Origin: Deinococcus alpinitundrae
GTDB taxonomy: Bacteria > Deinococcota > Deinococci > Deinococcales > Deinococcaceae
DNA: 17,900 nucleotides
Assembly: GCF_009982895.1 (NCBI RefSeq)
Contig: NZ_WXZL01000026.1
Location: 35,368-53,267 of the forward strand
Direction: 5' to 3'
Positions 1 to 6,236 of the stretch are shown piece after piece. How positions within the stretch are numbered: position 1 is the first letter of the stretch; every line of letters starts with the position of its first letter. The notes under the pieces were generated by a model, which saw nothing but the letters and a program-made list of their open reading frames with translations, was not told the DNA's origin and made no database searches. The position numbers and the translations under genes are program-made.

Positions 1-1616
1 TGCCCAGCCAGCCCTTTGACGAGATTGACCGTACCGCTGCCGCTGGCCGAGATGCCCGCCAGCTTCAGCCCATTGGCCTGCCAGGTGCCGACGAACTTGT
101 GGCTGGTGTCTATCTGGAGCCTGCCGCCGCTGTTCGCCGTCAGGCTGGCCCGCAGACCGTCCTCGTCCAGCTGTCCCTGCCCGTCTAAAACGAGTGGCCC
201 CACCTTGAGTCGGCGGGCACCCAGCGCCAGGTCATTGACGCGGCCCTGGACCGACAGTTCACCGGTCAGGTTGTAGACGTTGGGGCGCAGCGTGGCGCTC
301 AGCTCGCGCTCCCGGAGCTGATAGCTGGCCTGCACCGGCCCGCCGAGGCCCTGGCCCTGAACGGTCAGCCGGTTGCGGGCGTCGATCTGGCCCGTCAGGT
401 TCAGCGGTTTGCGGGCCAGTTCGCCCATCAGGCTCAGGCGGCCAGTCTTGTTGAAGGTCCAGGTTCCGGCGAGCTGCTGGCGTTCCCCAAGCAGTCGGGA
501 GTTGACCTGAAAGCCCAAGGTGTTGCTCAGGACAAGCGACTTCTTGTGCTGAAGCTGCGACTCGAACTTGTAAGCGGCGCTCAGACCCTGGTACGGCACG
601 CTGGCGAACTGACCCTGGAGGCTGCTGATGTCGGCGCTGACCTTCACATCGGTCCAGCCGCTGACCCGCGCCGTGAGACGGGCATCTCCGCTGGCGGGCA
701 GCTTCAGCGACTTGCCCAGCACCGTGAGGATCGGGCTGGCCTGAGCCGTGATGTCGAAGTGCCGGGCCTTGAGGTCCACGCTGGCCTGCGCCGTCACCGG
801 GCCGCCCAGTCCCCGTCCACCGAGCTGCCCCTGAATGACACTGCCGCGCTGGGTAAAGCGCCCCGCCAGCGAATCGAGCGCGACGAACCGCGCCTGCGGC
901 ACCTCGGCGGCCCCACCGCTCAGTTTGAAATCGCCTGCCAGCACGCCGCTGACGAGACGGTACTGTCCCTGAATCCGGCCCGCCGTGACGCCGCCGGGTT
1001 TCCAGTAGGCGTTGATCAGCCGGGCGTCGGCATCGAAGTCGGCCCAGGCCCGCAGCTGGCCGCCCGATTCTGCATAGTGCAGCGCGGCGCTGGCGTTGCC
1101 GTAGGCAGTCTGTCCCTGCACCCCGATCAGCCCGCTGCCCGGCGCGGTGCTGCGGCCCGTCACGCGGAAGCGCCCGTTGGGCACGCCCACGCCCTGGCCA
1201 TCGAGATTGATGCGCACGTCCTCGATGTCGAGGTTGCCGGGCAATACCTTGAGGCCCAGTGGCAGGCCGGAGCCGGAGGACGTGCTAGAGCTGGACTTGC
1301 CCAGCAGAGCCTTGAGATTTACATCGACCACGCCGCCGCTGAGCGCCGCATTCAGCCGCGCTGTGCGGGTGGCCGGATCAAAGCCGCCCAGACTGACGCG
1401 CCCGTTCGCGGCCCTGACGTCGACGCCCGGCCCCTGCACCTTGAGCTGCCGCGCGGAGAGGTTCCACAGCGGGCCGCTGACCGACGCCGCTGAAATCTGG
1501 TACGCGCCGCCCAGCCGGGAGAGCAGCGCCGGACCGTAGAGCGCCGGACCGAAAACGACAAACAGCAGCAGCGCCACCAGCGCGACAGCGAGAATCAGGG
1601 CGAGGCGGCGCAACAT
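1..1616 (-). CDS. TamB-like translocation/assembly module protein, N-terminal part (cut by window edge)
   Basis: The frame stays open from the ATG at 1616 to the window edge, giving about 538 residues with no stop in the parts I translated. The protein begins with a short basic stretch (MLRRL) and one hydrophobic segment of about 20 residues, as expected for a single inner-membrane anchor. A phrase like SVSGPLWNLSARQLKVQGPGV follows, the usual entry into TamB/AsmA-like proteins. The rest is repetitive beta-rich sequence with many LxGQL and GGPVTAQ-type repeats and almost no cysteine. TamB proteins bridge the periplasm and help move lipids or insert outer-membrane proteins, so an envelope role fits a diderm-like Deinococcus. 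The C-terminal TamB domain lies outside the window, so the family call rests on the N-terminal anchor and repeats. An in-frame GTG at 1619 directly precedes the ATG and lies 7 bases from the -10 box, so it may be the true start. Confidence 0.72.
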   Translation of the reverse strand, partial: MLRRLALILAVALVALLLFVVFGPALYGPALLSRLGGAYQISAASVSGPLWNLSARQLKVQGPGVDVRAANGRVSLGGFDPATRTARLNAALSGGVVDVNLKALLGKSSSSTSSGSGLPLGLKVLPGNLDIEDVRINLDGQGVGVPNGRFRVTGRSTAPGSGLIGVQGQTAYGNASAALHYAESGGQLRAWADFDADARLINAYWKPGGVTAGRIQGQYRLVSGVLAGDFKLSGGAAEVPQARFVALDSLAGRFTQRGSVIQGQLGGRGLGGPVTAQASVDLKARHFDITAQASPILTVLGKSLKLPASGDARLTARVSGWTDVKVSADISSLQGQFASVPYQGLSAAYKFESQLQHKKSLVLSNTLGFQVNSRLLGERQQLAGTWTFNKTGRLSLMGELARKPLNLTGQIDARNRLTVQGQGLGGPVQASYQLRERELSATLRPNVYNLTGELSVQGRVNDLALGARRLKVGPLVLDGQGQLDEDGLRASLTANSGGRLQIDTSHKFVGTWQANGLKLAGISASGSGTVNLVKGLAG

Positions 1617-1626
1617 CACACCTGTG

Positions 1627-1632
1627 ATTCTA
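1627..1632 (-). promoter_or_regulatory. -10 box TAGAAT, near-leaderless promoter of TamB-like gene
   Basis: TAGAAT lies 10 bases before the ATG at 1616 and 7 bases before the in-frame GTG at 1619. A transcript starting 6-7 bases below the box would begin at the GTG. No Shine-Dalgarno sequence fits this start and I see no convincing -35 box. It implies the gene is transcribed apart from the upstream tsaB block. Confidence 0.5.
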
Positions 1633-1706
1633 CCGTGTGCAACGTGAGTGAAAGGCGCAGCATACTCACCGCCTCATCAGAACCGGGCCGCCGGGCGAAG
1701 GGGCCG

Positions 1707-2273
1707 TCACAGATACTGCAACTGCCACTCGCGCTGGCCGTGCGCCAGCCCGGCGCGGGCCAGCGCCAGGGCGTCGGGTTCGGCGTCCTGCCGCCACAGA
1801 AAGTCGCCGACCTTCACCGCGAATTCGGCGTGTGGATACTTGGCGGCCGGAACCCGAGTCTCCACGACCACGCCGCCGACCACCCGGTAGACTGCGCCGT
1901 AGAGCTGCTCCTTGCGGGCGTCGAGCGACACGGCCTGCATGCCGTCCTGCTGCGCATCGATCAGGCTCTCCAGGGTGCCGACGCCCAGCACCGGTGCGCC
2001 GCAGGCTCGGCCCAGCCCGAGCGCGTAGCTGGCCCCCACCCGCACCCCGGTATACGAGCCCGGCCCGGTGCCGACGATCAGCCGCTCAAGCTGGCCCGGG
2101 CGGAGTTCGGCTTCCTCCAGCAGCGCTCTGAGGGCGCTGGGAAGCTGCTCGGCGTGGGCGCGCCCGACCTCGCGTCGCCAGCTGAATTCGCCCTGCGGCG
2201 TCAGCAGGCCCAGCGCCAGAGCGGGCGTAGCCGATTCGATGGCGAGCGTGATAGGAACAAAGCGGTTCGGCAC
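1707..2273 (-). CDS. tsaB: tRNA threonylcarbamoyladenosine biosynthesis protein TsaB
   Basis: TsaB is the ASKHA-fold partner that, with TsaD and TsaE, transfers the threonylcarbamoyl group to A37 of ANN-decoding tRNAs in the cytoplasm. The protein is 188 aa. It opens with a beta strand of the form ITLAIESATPALALGLL, matching the IDTS phosphate-loop-like start of the family. It carries the hallmark GTGPGSYTGVRVGASYALGL at about residues 68-87, followed by a conserved 'GVGTLESL'. TsaB lacks the zinc and catalytic residues of TsaD, and none are seen here. The start is a GTG at 2273, three bases after the stop of the upstream gene, so translation is probably coupled. A more downstream start would remove the first beta strand. 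It is the last gene of a four-gene block that begins with a Nudix hydrolase. Confidence 0.9.
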   Translation of the reverse strand: MPNRFVPITLAIESATPALALGLLTPQGEFSWRREVGRAHAEQLPSALRALLEEAELRPGQLERLIVGTGPGSYTGVRVGASYALGLGRACGAPVLGVGTLESLIDAQQDGMQAVSLDARKEQLYGAVYRVVGGVVVETRVPAAKYPHAEFAVKVGDFLWRQDAEPDALALARAGLAHGQREWQLQYL

Positions 2274-2276
2274 GGC

Positions 2277-3506
2277 TCAGTCGTCTTTCAGGTATCCGGC
2301 GCTGATCAGCTCTTTGAGCAGCGCCTCCAAGTCGTGCAGGGCCACGTCGCGGCGCAGGGCGAACTCGGCGGGCGTCAGGCCGTCGATGAGGGCCTTCTGA
2401 AAGGTCAACCCCTCCTGGCCGTAGCGGGCGCGAAAGCCCTGGTGAGCCGTGGTGATGGCGTTCACGGCGTCGCGCCCGCGCAGGGTCGCCACGTAGCCGT
2501 GATGCGCCCAGCCCGCCAGGCTGCGCGGCAAGATGAGGGTCTGCGGGCGTAGCGGTGCGGGAAAGGCCCCCTCATACGACAGTCCGGCTGGCAGCGTCGC
2601 CACGACCTGACCCTGATCGTAGAAGACGGCCTCGCCGGGGCGCGAGTGCAGCCCGGTGAAATCGTCGGTGAGGTTAAATTTCCAGGCCCGGCTGCCCACC
2701 CCGCTGAGGATGTGGGCCAGGTGCTTGTCCAGCGGGTAGGCCGAGAGCGGCGCGCCCTGGTCGTAGAGGTGCAGCAACTCGCCCAGCGCCTGCTCGCCGG
2801 TGCTGCTCAGGCCCGCCGCCGCGACGGTGCGGCCCTCGTAGACCAGCACGTAGGCGGCCTGCTCGCCCAGCCCTGCGTGCAAGAAGCCGTACCAGTTCTG
2901 GTCGTGCAGGAAGCGCAGGAAATCGTGCAGATTGCAAAATCCACTCTGGATGCCGGTGTGGCTGGGCGTCACAGCCGGCAGGAAGCGCGCCAGAAACGGT
3001 GTGGCTCCCGCGAACATCGGGCTGAGCTGCGTGACCATCGGCCCGCCCGGCAAACCAGAAGCGGTGGGGGAGGCGGCTGGCTGGGCCACTGGGGCTTGAT
3101 CAACCGTGGGTTGGTGAACTGCGGGCTGGGTTACGGGCGCTTGGTCAACGGGAAGCTGGGTCAGCGATTCCTGCGGTGCAGCGACCAGATGAATCTCACC
3201 GGGCCTGGGAACGCTGACCGGGGTGCTGCTCTCCTCGGCGTCGCTCACCTCCACCGCGCCTGCCGCCAGAAACTGCTCCGGCAGGCTCAGGCCGTCGAGC
3301 AGCCCGGAGAGCTGGTTGTCGGCGTCGGTGTTGTCTGAGCCGGAGTGATCAGGGCTGGGTTTCTCGGGGCTGGGACGGTCCGCCGGGGAACTTTCTGCAG
3401 GGAATGGGTTGCCGAGCTCGGCCTTTCGGTTCTCGGAAGCGCGGGAAGGTGGCCGCCGCCTGGAGTCCTTGCCCTCGCCGTTGCCCGGGTCCGGTGGACG
3501 GCTCAC
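2277..3506 (-). CDS. Conserved-looking protein of unknown function: disordered N-terminus, globular C-terminus with winged-helix-like end
   Basis: I do not recognise this 409-aa protein. The GTG at 3506 overlaps the TGA of the upstream gene as GTGA and has a strong ribosome site (GGGGAGAGG) just upstream, which decides the start; longer in-frame extensions run inside the upstream gene. Residues 1 to about 155 are low-complexity, rich in Pro, Ser, Asp and Gln, and include an imperfect repeat around residues 115-145 (VDQAPVxQPA twice, 15 residues apart). From about residue 160 the protein is globular: SGFCNLHDFLRFLHDQNWYGFLHAG and further alpha/beta sequence with several aromatic residues. It ends with LTPAEFALRRDVALHDLEALLKELISAGYL, which resembles a winged-helix or PqqD-like fold. 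The arrangement vaguely recalls proteins with an effector/LC7-like module plus a helix-turn-helix, but that is a guess. There is no signal peptide or membrane segment. Its place between a gamma-carbonic-anhydrase-like gene and tsaB suggests a cytoplasmic role. Confidence 0.72.
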   Translation of the reverse strand: MSRPPDPGNGEGKDSRRRPPSRASENRKAELGNPFPAESSPADRPSPEKPSPDHSGSDNTDADNQLSGLLDGLSLPEQFLAAGAVEVSDAEESSTPVSVPRPGEIHLVAAPQESLTQLPVDQAPVTQPAVHQPTVDQAPVAQPAASPTASGLPGGPMVTQLSPMFAGATPFLARFLPAVTPSHTGIQSGFCNLHDFLRFLHDQNWYGFLHAGLGEQAAYVLVYEGRTVAAAGLSSTGEQALGELLHLYDQGAPLSAYPLDKHLAHILSGVGSRAWKFNLTDDFTGLHSRPGEAVFYDQGQVVATLPAGLSYEGAFPAPLRPQTLILPRSLAGWAHHGYVATLRGRDAVNAITTAHQGFRARYGQEGLTFQKALIDGLTPAEFALRRDVALHDLEALLKELISAGYLKDD

Positions 3507-4027
3507 GGCCTCTCCCCGGACGGCCCAACGATCCTCAGCCCGGCGCGGTAGCGCTCGGCGTTGGCAATGTAATGCCGGGCGTTGTCCATGCCTGCCACCG
3601 GCTTGATGACCTTGGCCGGGACACCCACAGCCAGCATGCCGTCGGGCACCGCGCGGCCCTCGGGCAGCAGCGCTCCGGCCCCCAGCACCGCGCCCCGGCC
3701 CAGGCGACTGCCGTTGAGCATCACCGCCCCCATGCCCACCAGGCTGCCGTCCTCGCAGGTCGCGCCGTGAACGACGGCGCGGTGGCCCACTGTCACGTTC
3801 TCGCCGAGGGTGCAGGGAAAGCCGGGGTCGGTATGCAGCACTGCGCCGTCTTGCACGTTGCTGCCTGCGCCCACGATGACGGCTTCCATATCGCCGCGCA
3901 GCACCGCGCCGAACCACACCGAGGCTTGCGCGCCCACCGTCACCTGCCCGATCAGGTCGGCGCTGTGCGCAGTGAAGGCGGTGGCATGAATGTCCGGCGT
4001 CAAGGCGCCGAGGGCATAGTGGGTCAT
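3503..4027 (-). CDS. Gamma carbonic anhydrase family protein (left-handed beta-helix)
   Basis: This 174-aa protein is made of hexapeptide repeats of the left-handed beta-helix type, for example VTVGAQASVWFGAVLRGD and NVTVGHRAVVHGATCEDGSLVGMGAVMLNG. The RGD at about residues 44-46 and histidines at 65, 82 and 87 (an HxxxxH pair) occupy the positions of the metal-binding histidines of gamma-class carbonic anhydrases and their YrdA/PaaY relatives. The family forms homotrimers with zinc or iron at subunit interfaces. Many members show no measured carbonic anhydrase activity, so the enzyme function is not certain. The ATG at 4027 overlaps the Nudix stop as ATGA, and its own stop overlaps the next start as GTGA, so all three genes are translationally linked. 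Length is normal for the family. Confidence 0.88.
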   Translation of the reverse strand: MTHYALGALTPDIHATAFTAHSADLIGQVTVGAQASVWFGAVLRGDMEAVIVGAGSNVQDGAVLHTDPGFPCTLGENVTVGHRAVVHGATCEDGSLVGMGAVMLNGSRLGRGAVLGAGALLPEGRAVPDGMLAVGVPAKVIKPVAGMDNARHYIANAERYRAGLRIVGPSGERP

Positions 4028-4461
4028 CGGTTCTCTCTCCAGAGCGTCAGGGCTTGGTCCAGCAGGGCGCGGTCCTCGGCGAAGCTGAGCCGGGTGGACG
4101 CCTCGGTAATGTCAAAAAAGCCGCCCCCGCTGAAGGTGTCTTCGAGTTCGGTGTCACCCGCCTCGGCGCTCATCATGAACCAGGTGATATGGCGGGCCTC
4201 GCCCCGGTTGTTGGTATAGCTGGTGTCGGGCAGCGCCGCCACGATCTGCGCGCGCACGCCGGTTTCCTCCTGCACCTCGCGCACGGCGGCCTGTTGGGGC
4301 GTTTCGCCCGCTTCCAGATGCCCCTTGGGAAAGCCCCAGGTGCCGCTCTCGCGGTAGCGCACCAGCAGCGCCTCGGGCCGGGCCGCGTCGCCGCGCAGCA
4401 CCACCCCACCGGCCCCCGGCACGGGCGGCGCATTCACAGACGTGGACGCAGTCGAGTTCAT
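4024..4461 (-). CDS. Nudix hydrolase
   Basis: The 145-aa protein holds a complete Nudix box at residues 47-69 (GHLEAGETPQQAAV then REVQEETGV). All the conserved Gly, Glu, Arg and Glu-Glu positions that bind magnesium and cleave nucleoside diphosphates linked to another moiety are present. The substrate cannot be read from the sequence. FPKGHLEAGE is typical of MutT/ADP-ribose or diadenosine-polyphosphate types. Deinococcus genomes are known to carry many Nudix proteins. I chose ATG 4461 (MNSTASTSV) although the frame stays open to 4587. A -10 box TATACT lies exactly 6 bases before this ATG, so the upstream extension would lie outside the transcript and looks non-coding. It is the first gene of a four-gene block ending with tsaB. 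Confidence 0.9.
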   Translation of the reverse strand: MNSTASTSVNAPPVPGAGGVVLRGDAARPEALLVRYRESGTWGFPKGHLEAGETPQQAAVREVQEETGVRAQIVAALPDTSYTNNRGEARHITWFMMSAEAGDTELEDTFSGGGFFDITEASTRLSFAEDRALLDQALTLWRENR

Positions 4462-4467
4462 TAAGGC

Positions 4468-4473
4468 AGTATA
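4468..4473 (-). promoter_or_regulatory. -10 box TATACT, leaderless promoter of Nudix-led operon
   Basis: TATACT lies 6 bases upstream of the ATG at 4461, so a start at the usual distance falls on the A of the ATG. It would drive Nudix, gamma-CA-like, the 409-aa gene and tsaB. A weak -35-like TTACGG sits 17 bases upstream on the minus strand. Confidence 0.6.
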
Positions 4474-4519
4474 CCGGCCTCGGCGCGGGGCCGTAACATA
4501 AACGGAACGCCAAGCCCAC

Positions 4520-4559
4520 GGCTTCAGGTTGCTGCCGCCCCCGGCGTTAGGCTGAAGCC
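4520..4559. repeat. 8-bp inverted repeat GGCTTCAG / CTGAAGCC around the promoter of the 68-aa gene
   Basis: GGCTTCAG at 4520-4527 and CTGAAGCC at 4552-4559 are perfect inverted copies with centres 32 bp apart, about three helical turns. The right arm overlaps the last two bases of the -10 box (4548-4553) and fills the gap between it and the ATG at 4560. The left arm lies near -35. The placement suits a repressor site, but an 8-bp match could be chance. If the transcript is leaderless it cannot act as an RNA hairpin. Confidence 0.35.
4548..4553 (+). promoter_or_regulatory. -10 box TAGGCT, leaderless promoter of 68-aa gene
   Basis: TAGGCT is followed by 6 bases and then the ATG at 4560, the same spacing as at several other genes here. 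No Shine-Dalgarno sequence is present and no strong -35 box is visible. Confidence 0.45.
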
Positions 4560-4766
4560 ATGAAACTCGACTACAAAGGCCGGACAATCGAAGCCGATCA
4601 AGCTGACGTGGCGCTGCCGTCGTCCTGGGGTGGCCGCGACGATGGCCCGCAGGGCTGGGTCAAGGTGGACGGCGTGGACGTGACCGATCAGGTGGCGGTG
4701 GAGGGCGGCGATCTGGAGACGCACGTTCAGCGCGCCAAGGACCTGATCGACACGGGCGGGATCTGA
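4560..4766 (+). CDS. Small acidic protein of unknown function (68 aa)
   Basis: I do not recognise this protein. It begins MKLDYKGRTIEADQADVALP and has a Gly/Asp-rich middle (SSWGGRDDGPQGWVKVDGVDV) and a short helical end (DLETHVQRAKDLIDTGG). It is strongly acidic, with no cysteine, signal peptide or membrane segment. Support for coding is a leaderless-type promoter directly before the ATG and third-position GC bias like that of its neighbours. It is monocistronic and divergent from the Nudix operon. Its stop lies 6 bases from the stop of the convergent CHASE2-GGDEF gene, leaving no room for a separate terminator. Confidence 0.7.
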   Translation: MKLDYKGRTIEADQADVALPSSWGGRDDGPQGWVKVDGVDVTDQVAVEGGDLETHVQRAKDLIDTGGI

Positions 4767-4772
4767 ACTGGT

Positions 4773-6236
4773 CTAGCGCTGCTCCAAGCGGTACTTCATG
4801 CGGTAGCGGTCGCGCGACGCCTGCTCGATCAGTTCGGCAGCCTGGGTCATCTGCGGGGTGCTGACGGCCTGGCCCACACTGATCCGCAGAGCAATGTCGC
4901 GGTAGCGCAAATCGCTGAAGGTACTCTGGAGGTGCTCGACCAGCCGGGTCAGTTCGCCCTGTGGCTCACGGCTGTGGGCCTCGACCAGCAGGGCGAACTC
5001 GTCGGCCCCCCAGCGAAACACCAGTTCGCGGCGGGTGCGCCCCAGCCGCAGCGCCGCCGCCACCTCGCGCAGCACCTGGTCGCCTGCTGCCCGTCCGTAG
5101 ACCTCGTTGACCCGCCGAAAGCCTCCCAGGTCGATCAGCAGCAGGCCCAGCGGGCGTACGGCGCGGCTCGCCCAGCGGTGCTCGGCGGCGCGGGTAAAGG
5201 CCAGGCGGTTGCCCAGCCCGGTCAGCGGATCGAGGGTGCCGAGGCGACGCAGCGTCAGCACCCGCTCGGCGGCGACGAAGGCCGTGCCCACGATGGCCGA
5301 GAGCGAGGCCATGACCCCGGGAAACAGCCAGCCTGCCGAATACAGCGGCGCGCTCAGGCCCAGGCCCAGCAGCGCCAGCCCGAAGCCCCACAGTCCGCCT
5401 GCCCACACCGCCAGCGCCGCCAGCGCCGCGCAGATCAGCAGCGAGAACCACAGCGCCACTGGCCTGAGCGGCTCGGCCAGCAGCGAGGTCACCGCCCGTG
5501 CCTGCAACTCCACTCCGGGCACCACAGCGCGGCGCGCATCGGGGAAGGTGGTGTCCGGCGAGGCGCTGGCGGTCAGGCCAATCAGCACGATCTTGTTCTG
5601 GAGATCCGAGAAGCGCACGTTCCCCGTCACCACGTCGCGAAACGACAAGACCGGCAGGCGACTGGCATCGGGGGCCACGAAGCGCAGAATCTGGCGCTCA
5701 GTGTTCAGCGGCCTGGGCACCCCGGCCAGCCGCGCGAGCTGGGCGCTGAAGCTGGGCCACAGTCGCCCGTCCACGCTGCGGTAGGCCGTCTGGAAACTCC
5801 GCACCGCGCCGCTCTCCAGATTCAGGCTGGCGACGCCGTACACGGTGTTCCAGGGGCGCGGTCCCTGCGGCAGCTGAGGCGTACTCGCCAGCACCGTGCC
5901 GGGCCAGCTGACGGATTGTGCCAGCGCCGCGTCGCCGGGTGCAGGTGAATCGAACAGCACGTCGATCCCCACCGCCCGCGCTCCGGCCTGACGCAGCGTC
6001 GTCAGCGCGCGGGCGTACAGTTCGCGGTTCCAGCTGGTCAGGGTGCCGTAGTCGCGTAGGCTCACGTCGTCGATGCCGACCACCACCACGCGGGCGTCGG
6101 GCGGCGCGGGCAGGCTGCGGTTGAGCAGGTCTTGCAGTGCCAACTTCTGCTGCGGAAACGCCAGCAGCAGCAGCGAGGCGAGGAGCGCGGCCAGCAGCGC
6201 GGCGACGGGCCACCACTGCTGCTCAGGGCGCGCCAT
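4773..6236 (-). CDS. CHASE2-GGDEF membrane signalling protein (putative diguanylate cyclase)
   Basis: The 487-aa protein has an N-terminal membrane segment (about residues 9-28) and an extracytoplasmic CHASE2 sensor domain of about 230 residues, with ARVVVVGIDDVSLRDYG, GARAVGIDVLF and the 'KIVLIGLTASASPD' region that typifies CHASE2. A cluster of three membrane helices follows, then a C-terminal GGDEF domain from about residue 340 (LDPLTGLGNRLAFTRA). GGDEF domains make cyclic di-GMP from two GTP. Here Asp369, Asn377 and Asp386, equivalent to the metal and GTP ligands in PleD, are present. The signature reads GADEF instead of GGDEF, the second Asp of the usual DLD is Gly, and no RxxD inhibitory site precedes the motif, so activity is uncertain. 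I prefer ATG 6236, which overlaps the stop of the FecR-domain gene by 14 bases; ATG 6272 is a possible longer start. Confidence 0.88.
   Translation of the reverse strand: MARPEQQWWPVAALLAALLASLLLLAFPQQKLALQDLLNRSLPAPPDARVVVVGIDDVSLRDYGTLTSWNRELYARALTTLRQAGARAVGIDVLFDSPAPGDAALAQSVSWPGTVLASTPQLPQGPRPWNTVYGVASLNLESGAVRSFQTAYRSVDGRLWPSFSAQLARLAGVPRPLNTERQILRFVAPDASRLPVLSFRDVVTGNVRFSDLQNKIVLIGLTASASPDTTFPDARRAVVPGVELQARAVTSLLAEPLRPVALWFSLLICAALAALAVWAGGLWGFGLALLGLGLSAPLYSAGWLFPGVMASLSAIVGTAFVAAERVLTLRRLGTLDPLTGLGNRLAFTRAAEHRWASRAVRPLGLLLIDLGGFRRVNEVYGRAAGDQVLREVAAALRLGRTRRELVFRWGADEFALLVEAHSREPQGELTRLVEHLQSTFSDLRYRDIALRISVGQAVSTPQMTQAAELIEQASRDRYRMKYRLEQR

Noticed and set aside
546..1493. Plus-strand open frame of 315 codons
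   Set aside because: It lies opposite the TamB-like gene. Its product is rich in Arg, Ala, Gly and His without a domain pattern, typical of antisense frames in GC-rich coding DNA.
1635..2552. Plus-strand open frame of 305 codons
   Set aside because: It runs antisense across tsaB and the 409-aa gene, both of which are better supported; no recognisable motifs.
3507..3917. N-terminal extension of the 409-aa protein
   Set aside because: It would lie fully inside the gamma-CA-like gene in another frame and reads as Arg/Gly-rich shadow sequence; the GTG at 3506 has the ribosome site.
4932..5948. Plus-strand open frame of 338 codons
   Set aside because: Antisense to the CHASE2-GGDEF gene; Gln/Arg/His-rich composition and no domain features.
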